Assembly (NCBI RefSeq): GCF_947500065.1
Contig: NZ_CANMQT010000003.1
Coordinates: 1 to 64,000 of the forward strand
DNA from: an uncultured Aquimarina sp.
Lineage (GTDB): Bacteria > Bacteroidota > Bacteroidia > Flavobacteriales > Flavobacteriaceae
DNA length: 64,000 nucleotides
Direction: 5' to 3'
In this document: positions 36,354-44,365 of the stretch, in pieces
Layout: each line of letters begins with the position of its first letter
Numbering within the stretch: position 1 is the stretch's first letter
The notes under the pieces: model-generated
What the model was told of the DNA's origin: nothing
What the model saw: the letters and a program-made list of their open reading frames with translations, nothing else
Database searches by the model: none
Program-made: the position numbers and the translations under genes

Positions 36354-37306
36354 TATTTATACACTCTTTGTTCAAAAGATAGTAGGAAGAATCCACTGAA
36401 GAGTTTTTTTGCTTTTTCAATTTCTGTATTAGGAAGCGGATTATTATCCAAAAGTAATCCTGCTAATGGATATTTTTCAGTTTCAAAATCTTTAGGAATA
36501 GCTTTTATTTGATTGTTATTGATATGCACCATTAATAAGGATTTTTGGGTTGTGAAAACCTTAGGAAGCTCAGCAAACTGATTGTATCCTGCGTGTATTA
36601 CCCATACTTTTTTCATGCTACCTAATTCAGCAGGTAGATCTTTTAATTCATTATGATCTATATAAAAAAATCGAATTTGACTCAGTTCTCCAATAGTGCT
36701 AGGGAGTTTTTTCAACTTATTGTGATCGATCCACAAAGAATACAACTTAGGTAATTTTCCTAAATAGGAATAACTTTCTTCATCTTGTATGGTGTTATAG
36801 GACAAATTCAGATCCTTCAGATTCTTGAGAGTTGTTATATTCTCTGGTAGTTTAGTGAGCTTATTGTTTTTTAGATTCAAAAACTCAATCGGTAACCCAG
36901 AAATTTGTGTAATTGCTTGCTCTAGATTAAGAGCAGGATTATGTACTAACGAAATTTGCTTAAGATTTGGAAACAATTTTATAGATTCTGGGATTGTTTT
37001 AATACCTAAACTATCAAGGATTAATACTTCTAGGTTTTTATGAACTGCCAATTTATGTAGACTACCATTTATATCTAGTTTAGCGTTATTACTTAAGTTA
37101 ATCATTCTCAAGTCTTTTAAGTCAGCTATTGTTACAGGCAATTCTTCAAGATCCTGATTACTAAGATCCAGTCGATGAACTTTTGACAGTTTTTCTGAAT
37201 CAATTTCTATATGAGTTTTACTATAAAACGTCGTGTAAGTGCCACAACTACAAAAGAGCAATACAAGGGAAGTGGATACATGATATATTATTTGCCTCTT
37301 AATCAT
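36353..37306 (-). CDS. leucine-rich repeat lipoprotein
   Basis: 317 residues. The signal ends LVLLFCSC (lipid Cys about 21). From about 40 to 300 there are roughly ten LRR units of the bacterial plant-type/SDS22-like form, such as VHRLDLSNQDLEELPVTIADL and LWIDHNKLKKLPSTIGEL. LRR arrays bind proteins; an envelope or surface binding role is likely. The gene overlaps the preceding hypothetical gene by 8 bases and the two follow xerD, so the three are probably co-transcribed. Confidence 0.8.
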   Translation of the reverse strand: MIKRQIIYHVSTSLVLLFCSCGTYTTFYSKTHIEIDSEKLSKVHRLDLSNQDLEELPVTIADLKDLRMINLSNNAKLDINGSLHKLAVHKNLEVLILDSLGIKTIPESIKLFPNLKQISLVHNPALNLEQAITQISGLPIEFLNLKNNKLTKLPENITTLKNLKDLNLSYNTIQDEESYSYLGKLPKLYSLWIDHNKLKKLPSTIGELSQIRFFYIDHNELKDLPAELGSMKKVWVIHAGYNQFAELPKVFTTQKSLLMVHINNNQIKAIPKDFETEKYPLAGLLLDNNPLPNTEIEKAKKLFSGFFLLSFEQRVYK

Positions 37307-38255
37307 CCGTAATGGTTTTATAAAATATGTTTCCGCTTACTTCTAAATAGATTTTATCCTTTGTTTCTACAAGCCATGGAAATCTAGGATTTAGTCCTAA
37401 TCCATCGTGAAGAAGATTCTGAATGTAAGCTCCAGCTTTTTGACTATTAATTCCTAGTTTAGAATGTATAGAAAAATCATTTTCTTGATAAGTAGCATAT
37501 CCATATAGATTTCCATAAAACAATTCTTTAAAAGGAGGCAATGTAAACCAAACGTTTTTACGTCCATCATCTGAGTTAATGGAATTTCGAGGTGATTGAC
37601 TGTAATCAGGTCTTGCGGTGAATAAATCAATTCCGACTCCAAATTTTTGTACCGTTTGTGGATTGATTATTTCTGTAAAACCAATATCTAAGGAACCTGT
37701 AACTCCATAATCTGTGCCTGCACCACTAAACCAACCTATGCTAAAGTCATTCTGAAAACTAAGATGAATGTTATGATTGGCGTTACTAAAGCGCATCAAT
37801 AATGCTCCACGTTTTAGTCCATAAGACTTTAATAATCCAGGAAGGTAATCTTTACTAAACCCAAACCCTAATCCATTAAAACCACCTTTTCCTTTTGGAT
37901 TAAATAAGATAGAAGTATTCATATTAGACAGAGAAGATCCTAATAGATTGTTGTTTTTTCCTATACCGGCTAATGCAAAAAACTCGTATGAATACCCCAA
38001 TCCGGAAGTTTTTACCGTATGTCGCTTTATAAATTGATAGGAAGCAAAAGATAATCCACTTTCTATAGAAATATCGCCATAGTTTAAGGTACTAAAGCCA
38101 AAAGCGCCTAGTTTTAGCCATTGATTTTGGTTACCTAAAGTGATTTCAGCTTTTATAAGTATACCGCCATCAGCATTAAATCGTTGTGAGTATATAAAAG
38201 AACAACTCGAGAATACAATGTATGTAATGCTTTTCCTTAGCCAGTATATATTCAT
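37299..38255 (-). CDS. hypothetical exported beta-rich protein (weak polymorphic-toxin-23-like similarity)
   Basis: 318 residues. Signal peptide about 1-24 (SCSFIYSQ). The rest is rich in Gly, aromatic and alternating hydrophobic residues, as in outer-membrane barrels. Patterns such as LLMRFSNANHNIHLSFQND, FGVGIDLFTARPDY and DGLGLNPRFPW recall proteins annotated as polymorphic toxin type 23 in Bacteroidota, but that is recollection of pattern, not a demonstrated match. One base from xerD and 8-base overlap with the LRR lipoprotein gene. Function unknown. Confidence 0.55.
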   Translation of the reverse strand: MNIYWLRKSITYIVFSSCSFIYSQRFNADGGILIKAEITLGNQNQWLKLGAFGFSTLNYGDISIESGLSFASYQFIKRHTVKTSGLGYSYEFFALAGIGKNNNLLGSSLSNMNTSILFNPKGKGGFNGLGFGFSKDYLPGLLKSYGLKRGALLMRFSNANHNIHLSFQNDFSIGWFSGAGTDYGVTGSLDIGFTEIINPQTVQKFGVGIDLFTARPDYSQSPRNSINSDDGRKNVWFTLPPFKELFYGNLYGYATYQENDFSIHSKLGINSQKAGAYIQNLLHDGLGLNPRFPWLVETKDKIYLEVSGNIFYKTITDD

Positions 38256-38256
38256 A

Positions 38257-39153
38257 TTATTTTCTGGGATGGAATGTATTAATGACTTCAGTTAGGTGAC
38301 TTCTATCCAGATGCATATATATTTCTGTAGTTGTAATACTCTCGTGTCCTAACATTAATTGTATGGCTCTTAGATCAGCTCCATTTTCTAATAAATGGGT
38401 AGCAAAGGAATGTCTGAACGTATGTGGGCTTATATTTTTATGGATTCCTGCTTTTTCAACAAGTCGTTTTACAATCGTAAAAATCATAGCTCGTGTAAGT
38501 TGTTTTCCTCTACGATTTAAAAACAATGTATCCTCATGTCCTTTTTGAATATTAAGGTGATTTCTTTTTTCATTTTTATAAATATTGATATACTTCTGCG
38601 TTATTTCTCCAATGGGTACAAATCTTTGTTTATCACCTTTTCCGGTGACACTAATGAATCCTTCATCGAAAAATAAATTAGAAAGTTTTAAATCAATTAA
38701 TTCACTAACTCGAAGCCCACATCCATAAAGTGTTTCTATAATAGCTCTATTACGTTCTCCTTCGGCTTTACTTAGATCTACATGGGAAATAATCGTGTCT
38801 ATTTCTTCTAGCGATAAGGTGTCTGGTAGTTTTCTACCTATTTTAGGAGCTTCAATAAGTTCCATAGGATTGATTTCTCTATAATCTTCGAAAACTAAAT
38901 AATTGAAAAAACTTTTTAAACCAGAAATAATGCGGGCTTGAGATCGCTCATTTACTAGTTTTGCTGTTTCATAAATAAACAGCGTCAGTATATCCTTTTC
39001 TATCGAAAGTGGTGTCGTATTAATATTATTTTCTTCAAGATATTTAATTAATCTTTGGATATCCAAACTATAATTGATAATCGAATTATTAGAAAGACCT
39101 CTTTCGATTCTTAGGTAATGTTCATAATCTTTTATAGCATGATTCCATTTCAT
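38257..39153 (-). CDS. xerD: tyrosine recombinase XerD
   Basis: 298 residues from ATG at 39153 (MKWNHAIKDY); a start nine codons earlier would lie in the terminator of the preceding gene. Catalytic residues are complete: Arg148 (YGCGLRVSEL), Lys172 (TGKGDKQR), His244 and Arg247 (HTFRHSFATHLL), His270 (LGHES) and Tyr279 (TEIYMHL). It resolves chromosome dimers at dif with XerC. Two envelope genes follow directly downstream. Confidence 0.92.
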   Translation of the reverse strand: MKWNHAIKDYEHYLRIERGLSNNSIINYSLDIQRLIKYLEENNINTTPLSIEKDILTLFIYETAKLVNERSQARIISGLKSFFNYLVFEDYREINPMELIEAPKIGRKLPDTLSLEEIDTIISHVDLSKAEGERNRAIIETLYGCGLRVSELIDLKLSNLFFDEGFISVTGKGDKQRFVPIGEITQKYINIYKNEKRNHLNIQKGHEDTLFLNRRGKQLTRAMIFTIVKRLVEKAGIHKNISPHTFRHSFATHLLENGADLRAIQLMLGHESITTTEIYMHLDRSHLTEVINTFHPRK

Positions 39154-39174
39154 TTTTCTAATATAAAAAGAAAA

Positions 39175-39204
39175 ACCCATCCTAAAAACAAATTTAGGAC
39201 GGGT
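39175..39204 (-). terminator. intrinsic terminator of the OmpA-type barrel gene
   Basis: ACCCATCCTAAA (39175-39186) pairs with TTTAGGACGGGT (39193-39204), one G-T pair and a 6-base loop. On the minus strand it is followed by TTTTTCTTTTT, so it ends the gene at 39228-39809. Confidence 0.8.
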
Positions 39205-39227
39205 CTTTATAATTTTAGAATTATGTA

Positions 39228-39809
39228 TTAAAACTTATACACCAATCCTAAGTTTATATCGTCAAGATTAACTCCGATAGAGAAAGTGTCTGTAGATTCT
39301 GCACCATTCACATCTGACTTAGTAGATGCATAAGATAAAGCTCCCCAAAAAGCTTCTAAAGCAAAGTTATCACTTATGAAGTAGCTTACACCAGGTCCAC
39401 CACCGATTCCAAAACCATCGACTGTTACGTCTACACTTGCAATCTCTGTTTTGATAGACAAATAATCAACTCCAAGTTCCCCAAAGATTGAGAATTTGCT
39501 AGAAGGAGTAAAGTAATACCTTCCAAATGCACCACCATTAAAAGTGTTTATTTTGATCTCATCAGTAAAAGGCGCTTCTTGTTTTTGTGCGTTATATCCT
39601 ATTCTAGCTCCAACAACAATGTTGTCTGATACAAAGAAACCAACTCTAGGAGTAATTTGGAATGCTGTGGATTTAACATCACCATTAGATTGTGAGCTAT
39701 ATCCAAAAGATCCGGATACAAAAATATCTCCTTTAGCAAATCCTCCGTCCTGTGCATTGACAAAACCTAACGTAAATACTGCTACTGCAGTTAAAATTAA
39801 TTTTTTCAT
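39228..39809 (-). CDS. outer-membrane beta-barrel protein (OmpA/OmpX-like)
   Basis: 193 residues from ATG at 39809 (MKKLILTAVAVFTLGFVNAQ). Signal peptide 1-20; then an eight-stranded barrel pattern: IFVSGSFGYSSQS, FQITPRVGFFVSDNIVVGARIGY, FGRYYFTPSSKFSIFGELGVDY, ISDNFALEAFWGALSY, ending LGLVYKF with terminal Phe. A small structural or adhesion-type outer-membrane protein of the porin-family annotation. Its own terminator lies downstream, so it is monocistronic. Confidence 0.82.
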   Translation of the reverse strand: MKKLILTAVAVFTLGFVNAQDGGFAKGDIFVSGSFGYSSQSNGDVKSTAFQITPRVGFFVSDNIVVGARIGYNAQKQEAPFTDEIKINTFNGGAFGRYYFTPSSKFSIFGELGVDYLSIKTEIASVDVTVDGFGIGGGPGVSYFISDNFALEAFWGALSYASTKSDVNGAESTDTFSIGVNLDDINLGLVYKF

Positions 39810-40072
39810 GATAATTGTTTGTTTATATTTTATTACACCCATAAGTATCATTTATTGAGTATTTGTTACCAGGTTTTTTATTAAAATTTCAAATAAATTA
39901 TCCTTGTAAAATCTAACATTTTAATAGTCAATGAATAAGGATTTATTTTTATTATGATAATATGAGTTATTTATAAGGAAGAGTAGTATTCTATTTATGC
40001 ATATTAGTATTTTTATGTTTTAGTAAGTAAAGGTTTTTTGGTTTCCTTTTACCTTGTTATAAAAAATAAAGC

Positions 40073-40080
40073 TACTTTTG
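40073..40080 (+). promoter_or_regulatory. -7 box of the PorT-like barrel/aroQ operon
   Basis: TACTTTTG matches TAnnTTTG fully and lies 23 bases upstream of the ATG at 40104. A TTG at 40054-40056 is 16 bases upstream, shorter than the usual spacing. The rest of the 294-base divergent gap between 39809 and 40104 shows nothing else I can support. Confidence 0.5.
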
Positions 40081-40103
40081 GGTGTCTACTTATTCTTAAA
40101 AAA

Positions 40104-40736
40104 ATGAAAAGAAATAGTTTTTTACTCATTATAGTAATCTTAAGTTTTGTTAGTATTAATGCACAGAAATTAAGTGATGAAGATCCATTGTATGCTCGTG
40201 CCGGGTTTAAAGGAGGTGTTAATTATAGTAGTATTATTGGTGATGCTGATGGAACAGATGCACGAGTGCGTGTACATCTTGGTGTAGTAGTGGAATATCC
40301 TATTTCTAGTAAGTTTTTTCTACAAGGAGAACTGTTATATTCTGCTCAAGGATATAAATTGGATGTAGCTGATCAAGAGCAGAAAATTAGTCTAAATTAT
40401 ATTTCACTACCAATTATAGCAAAAATATATGTTACAGAATCTATTAGCCTAGAAACAGGTCCGCAATTTGGATTGTTGGCTAATGTAGGGAATGAGGATA
40501 TAGCAGATGATGATCCTTTTTTTGATTCTTTTAATAGCTTTGATATTAGTTGGGGTGTTGGTGCTGGCTACAAACTAGAGAGTGGTCTATTTTTTCAGTT
40601 GCGATATAATCTTGGATTATCTAATATTAATGACACCAGTATCATAGACGTTACTAATCAAAATTCGGTTGCTCAATTATCGATAGGATATTTATTTAAG
40701 ACAAAAAATAATCGAAGAATCATACGAGAACAATAA
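40104..40736 (+). CDS. outer-membrane beta-barrel protein (PorT/OmpA family)
   Basis: 210 residues from ATG at 40104 (MKRNSFLLIIVILSFVSINAQ), which gives a signal peptide; the longer frame from 40038 is not signal-like and would overlap the promoter box. Typical pattern: RAGFKGGVNYSSIIG, LGVVVEYPISSKFFLQGELLYSAQGY, LNYISLPIIAKIYV, LETGPQFGLL, WGVGAGYKLESGLFFQLRYNLGLSNI. It belongs to the PorT-type outer-membrane barrel domain common in Bacteroidota. Two bases before aroQ. Confidence 0.82.
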   Translation: MKRNSFLLIIVILSFVSINAQKLSDEDPLYARAGFKGGVNYSSIIGDADGTDARVRVHLGVVVEYPISSKFFLQGELLYSAQGYKLDVADQEQKISLNYISLPIIAKIYVTESISLETGPQFGLLANVGNEDIADDDPFFDSFNSFDISWGVGAGYKLESGLFFQLRYNLGLSNINDTSIIDVTNQNSVAQLSIGYLFKTKNNRRIIREQ

Positions 40737-40738
40737 AA

Positions 40739-41152
40739 ATGAAACTTTTACTATTAAATGGTCCCAATCTAAATTTGTTGGGTAAAAGAGAACCTGGTGT
40801 ATATGGGAATCAATCGTTTGAAGATTTTTTTTCTGAATTACAATTACAATTTAAGGATATTGATTTAACGTATTTTCAGTCTAATATAGAAGGCGACCTT
40901 ATTACTGAAATTCAAAAGGCAGATGATATGTATGATGGTGTTATTTTAAACGCAGGAGCCTATACGCATACTTCTATTGGTATTGGTGATGCGATCAAAG
41001 CTGTCGCAGTACCTGTAGTTGAAGTACATATATCCAATACATTCGGCAGAGAAGAGTTTAGACATCAATCTTATATTTCTCCAAATGCCAAGGGTGTTAT
41101 TCTTGGTTTCGGTTTACAGAGCTATGCATTAGCAATTCAAAGTTTTCTTTAG
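40739..41152 (+). CDS. aroQ: type II 3-dehydroquinate dehydratase
   Basis: 137 residues. LLNGPNLNLLGKREPGVYG and VEVHISNTFGREEFRHQSYISP are the family signatures; Tyr in the first (GVYG), Arg in the second and NAGAYTHTS are active-site elements. It catalyses step 3 of the shikimate pathway. Short spacing to the flanking genes suggests a three-gene operon with the barrel protein and the Dph6-like enzyme. Confidence 0.95.
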   Translation: MKLLLLNGPNLNLLGKREPGVYGNQSFEDFFSELQLQFKDIDLTYFQSNIEGDLITEIQKADDMYDGVILNAGAYTHTSIGIGDAIKAVAVPVVEVHISNTFGREEFRHQSYISPNAKGVILGFGLQSYALAIQSFL

Positions 41153-41157
41153 CAAAT

Positions 41158-41886
41158 ATGTACAAAACCTATTTTAATTGGAGTAGTGGTAAAGATTCTT
41201 CGCTGGCATTATATTATATAATGCAACAGGATGAATATAATATTTCTACCCTGTTAACTACTGTTAATAAGGATTACGAGCGTGTTTCTATGCATGGTTT
41301 ACGAGAATCGTTGTTAGATGCTCAAGTAAAAAGTTTAGATCTTCCGATACTTAAAATTAAACTTCCTGCAGATGTTTCTATGGCTTCCTATAATGAAGCC
41401 ATGAAAAATAATGTAAATGACTTAAAAGCTCAAGGGAATACTCATTGTGTATTTGGCGATATCTTTTTAGAAGATCTTAGACAATACAGAGAAGACCAGC
41501 TGAATAGTATCGGGATACAAGGCGTATTTCCTCTTTGGAAACGAAATACTAAGGAATTATTACTAGAATTTATTGATCTAGGCTTTAAAGCAATTACAGT
41601 TTGTGTAAATGCAAAATATCTTGATGAGTCATTTTGTGGTAGGATTTTGGATGAATCATTTTTAGAAAATTTACCTGAAAATGTGGACCCTTGTGGAGAA
41701 AATGGAGAATTTCATACGTTTGTATTTGACGGTCCAATATTCAATCATCCAATTAATTTTGAAATAGGAGAGAAGGTACTCAGAGGGTATACACCTTCGG
41801 ATGATGATAATGATAATTGTTTTACGGATGATAAAGATAAAAGTTGGGATACTTCATTTTGGTATTGTGATTTGTTACCAAAATAG
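41158..41886 (+). CDS. Dph6-like ATP pyrophosphatase (adenine nucleotide alpha-hydrolase family)
   Basis: 242 residues. NWSSGKDSSLALYYI is the PP-loop of the N-type ATP pyrophosphatases; GDIFLEDLRQYREDQLNSIGI and PLWKRNTKELLLEFIDLGFKA and VDPCGENGEFHTFV are shared with diphthine-ammonia ligase (Dph6). Bacteria do not make diphthamide, so the substrate of the bacterial relatives is unknown; an adenylating amidation or thiolation is the expected chemistry. Five bases after aroQ. Confidence 0.82.
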   Translation: MYKTYFNWSSGKDSSLALYYIMQQDEYNISTLLTTVNKDYERVSMHGLRESLLDAQVKSLDLPILKIKLPADVSMASYNEAMKNNVNDLKAQGNTHCVFGDIFLEDLRQYREDQLNSIGIQGVFPLWKRNTKELLLEFIDLGFKAITVCVNAKYLDESFCGRILDESFLENLPENVDPCGENGEFHTFVFDGPIFNHPINFEIGEKVLRGYTPSDDDNDNCFTDDKDKSWDTSFWYCDLLPK

Positions 41887-41918
41887 GTATGACATAATAT
41901 CTCATTTTAAAAGATAAT

Positions 41919-41938
41919 GGGGCTTTATCCCCTTTTTT
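41919..41938 (+). terminator. weak terminator after the Dph6-like gene
   Basis: GGGG (41919-41922) and CCCC (41929-41932) flank a 6-base loop and are followed by six T. The short GC stem in an AT-rich gap suggests a weak intrinsic terminator. Confidence 0.4.
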
Positions 41939-41988
41939 ATGAAGATTATTTTGTATAATTTTAAGAGCACACATTTATTCTTAAAATT

Positions 41989-42411
41989 ATGCCGTTAATA
42001 GAACCAATCATTTTATCAGATACTGATACATCAGAAGCTACAGCAGTATTTGAGCATTGGCTTACACAGCCAGCTATTTTATGGGTTGTTTTAGGTACTG
42101 ATTCTATTGCAAAGATGGCTGTTGATAAGGCTGAAGAATTAATAAATTCTAATCAATCTGTTTATCATAGTTCCAGAGTCATACATGCAACAAATCCTTC
42201 TTTAATATTAGAAAAGTTAAAAAACTTGACCGTAAATCCTAAACTCAGGACACCTATTAAGTGGGATCGTTTAGATGATTATGTAATACTTTCTATTTCT
42301 GTGAATACGGATATGATAGGTGCCATAGTTTTGAAATCCAAATTCCCAAATCAGCCCAGAGGATATATCAACAGAATCCTACGCAAAGCTGCTGCTTGTG
42401 ATGCAGTTTAA
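41989..42411 (+). CDS. hypothetical cytosolic protein
   Basis: 140 residues, no signal peptide. I recognise no family. It is mixed alpha/beta, with a helix-rich centre (AKMAVDKAEELINSN; NPSLILEKLKNLTVNP) and a basic C-terminus (KFPNQPRGYINRILRKAAACDAV). It is 32 bases before the larger exported coiled-coil protein and may be co-transcribed with it. Confidence 0.6.
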   Translation: MPLIEPIILSDTDTSEATAVFEHWLTQPAILWVVLGTDSIAKMAVDKAEELINSNQSVYHSSRVIHATNPSLILEKLKNLTVNPKLRTPIKWDRLDDYVILSISVNTDMIGAIVLKSKFPNQPRGYINRILRKAAACDAV

Positions 42412-42443
42412 TTTTTAATTTAGTACTCATTTAATATAAGATT

Positions 42444-44282
42444 ATGAAAGCCTGTCATAAGATATATAGCATAATCATTGCTTTGTGCATATGTTCATTA
42501 GTATCTGCACAAAAGCAAAATGTTATCAAAATCTCTGAAATAGATCAGGATGGGAGATCCCTTGATAATCAAACTGGTGAAATAAAAGAAGAATATTTAA
42601 ATCCCAAAATTGTAGATATAAATAGTGTCTTAGATATAGCGCTAAATAAAACAATCTTAATTGGAAAAATAGGAGACGATTCCTTATTTCCTGTTGAGCT
42701 ATCGGATAAAATCACCAAAATCTATACTGCTCTGCAAAATAGGAATAAAAATATGGAGGAGGTGCAAAAGTTAGTAAATACCTATGATTTTGAAAAATTC
42801 CTAGATACTCGAAACGATGATGGTAATAAGTATTTTACAAATTTGGGTAATGTTGTTAGAAACATAGATAAAATAACTGAGATAGATGATCGAATTGAAG
42901 ATATGGCAGATTTTCAGTTTTCGGAAATGGGGCCTTATGCTTCTGTGTATGCTGCAGCAGAAGTGGTTTTAGATGAATTAAAAGAAGAGATAGAAAATAT
43001 AGCTGATGAAAATGGAGTGCACATACAATTTGGTGGTTGGATTATAGCGAGAGGAAAACAAACTCCATTAAATATTCCTGGGTTTGATAATAATGCTCCG
43101 CAAGATCCTTTTGAAGTAGATCGCTGGAGACTTATGCCTACTCCTGAGCAATTGGCAGAATTACAGAAGTTACAAGATCTGGCGATAGAAAATAGAGGAA
43201 AAGAAGATGAGATTTTAAAAAGTATTGCTAAGAATCACTTAGATCAATTGAGAAGTGTGTTAGATAAAAAAATGCAGGAGTTACAAAATGAAATTGACGA
43301 AGAAATAGAAAGAATCAAACAGATTTCATTGAATATAGCTGATCAAAATCGTTTTAATATTTTAGTAGGTCAAATAGAGGAAGTAGAAAAATCTATTAAG
43401 AAAATTATTGATGAACTCAACATTCGTAAAGAATATTATGTAGGTATTGTTTCTGGAGATCAAAACATTAATGTGAATGAATTTTTAGCAAGAATTCAAA
43501 GTGACATACAATATTTTAGGGATGAAGGCAAAAAACTTTTAGATCAAATTGATGGAGTAGTTAATTCTATAAATGCAATAGTTGGGAGTTTATCTACTAC
43601 CATCGCAACACTTAAAACTGAGTTCAATAATTTAAAAGATGAATATACTAGGAGATATATTGAAGTAAAGAATACAATTAATAGTGATATTGAAGAGTTT
43701 TTACAAGGAGAGAAACTTGATTTTGCTGCGTTAAAATTTAGTGATGAAGTATTTAAATTTTCCTTAAAAGATTTACCAGAATCTGCATCTTTTGACCTTA
43801 TTAATTCCGGTGTGCGGGCAGATGGTGATCAATTAGCATTTAAATTGGAAGTAAATTCTAAGAACGGGGTTGTTTATACAGAAAACAGAAGGATGTTTAT
43901 GTTCAAAGTTTTGCCTCATATAGAGGGGACTGTGGGGGTTATTTTTGCGGACCCATTAGCTAGAACTGAGGTTAAAACGCAATTTCAAATGGCGCCATAT
44001 TATAATTTAATTCTTAAAGGTTTGTGGGATCAAAAATTCAGAAGAAAGAGTGTAGCTTATAATAGGATTTTTGATTGGGGGATTGGGTTACATATTTCAG
44101 CCCCTGATTTTGATGGGGATGATGTCCCGGAACTAGGAGCGGGGATCGTGGTTTCTATTCTTAATGATTACGTGCAATCTGGAGCTGCTATTAACGTGTT
44201 TACTGGCGATCCTTACTGGTTCTTTGGTTTACGATTACCAGTGCCTTCATTTAATATTGGTTCTATACCAGGTCCAAATTAA
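42444..44282 (+). CDS. exported protein with long coiled coil and C-terminal beta domain
   Basis: 612 residues, signal peptide 1-22 (LVSAQ). Predicted coiled coil runs through about 235-430 (HLDQLRSVLDKKMQELQNEI; EEVEKSIKKIIDELNIRKEYY), with shorter helices at about 80-170. From about 440 the protein is beta-rich and aromatic, with IFDWGIGLHISAPDF and ELGAGIVVSILNDYVQSGAAINVFTG, like an outer-membrane barrel or surface beta domain. No family recognised. The arrangement suggests an envelope-spanning or barrel-anchored fibre, but that is inference. Confidence 0.65.
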   Translation: MKACHKIYSIIIALCICSLVSAQKQNVIKISEIDQDGRSLDNQTGEIKEEYLNPKIVDINSVLDIALNKTILIGKIGDDSLFPVELSDKITKIYTALQNRNKNMEEVQKLVNTYDFEKFLDTRNDDGNKYFTNLGNVVRNIDKITEIDDRIEDMADFQFSEMGPYASVYAAAEVVLDELKEEIENIADENGVHIQFGGWIIARGKQTPLNIPGFDNNAPQDPFEVDRWRLMPTPEQLAELQKLQDLAIENRGKEDEILKSIAKNHLDQLRSVLDKKMQELQNEIDEEIERIKQISLNIADQNRFNILVGQIEEVEKSIKKIIDELNIRKEYYVGIVSGDQNINVNEFLARIQSDIQYFRDEGKKLLDQIDGVVNSINAIVGSLSTTIATLKTEFNNLKDEYTRRYIEVKNTINSDIEEFLQGEKLDFAALKFSDEVFKFSLKDLPESASFDLINSGVRADGDQLAFKLEVNSKNGVVYTENRRMFMFKVLPHIEGTVGVIFADPLARTEVKTQFQMAPYYNLILKGLWDQKFRRKSVAYNRIFDWGIGLHISAPDFDGDDVPELGAGIVVSILNDYVQSGAAINVFTGDPYWFFGLRLPVPSFNIGSIPGPN

Positions 44283-44310
44283 TACTGTTTCGAAGAAGAT
44301 ATGAAATATA

Positions 44311-44348
44311 AAAAAAGCACCTTACTACTTTTAGTAAGGTGCTTTTTT
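44311..44348. terminator. strong bidirectional terminator
   Basis: AAAAAAGCACCTTACT (44311-44326) pairs perfectly with AGTAAGGTGCTTTTTT (44333-44348), 6-base loop. It ends both the coiled-coil gene and the converging lpd gene. Confidence 0.9.
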
Positions 44349-44365
44349 ATAAGATGTAAAATAAA

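Noticed and set aside
38257..39153. xerD gene as integrase of a mobile element
   Set aside because: Sequence and length are of housekeeping XerD; no att repeats or cargo with foreign composition.
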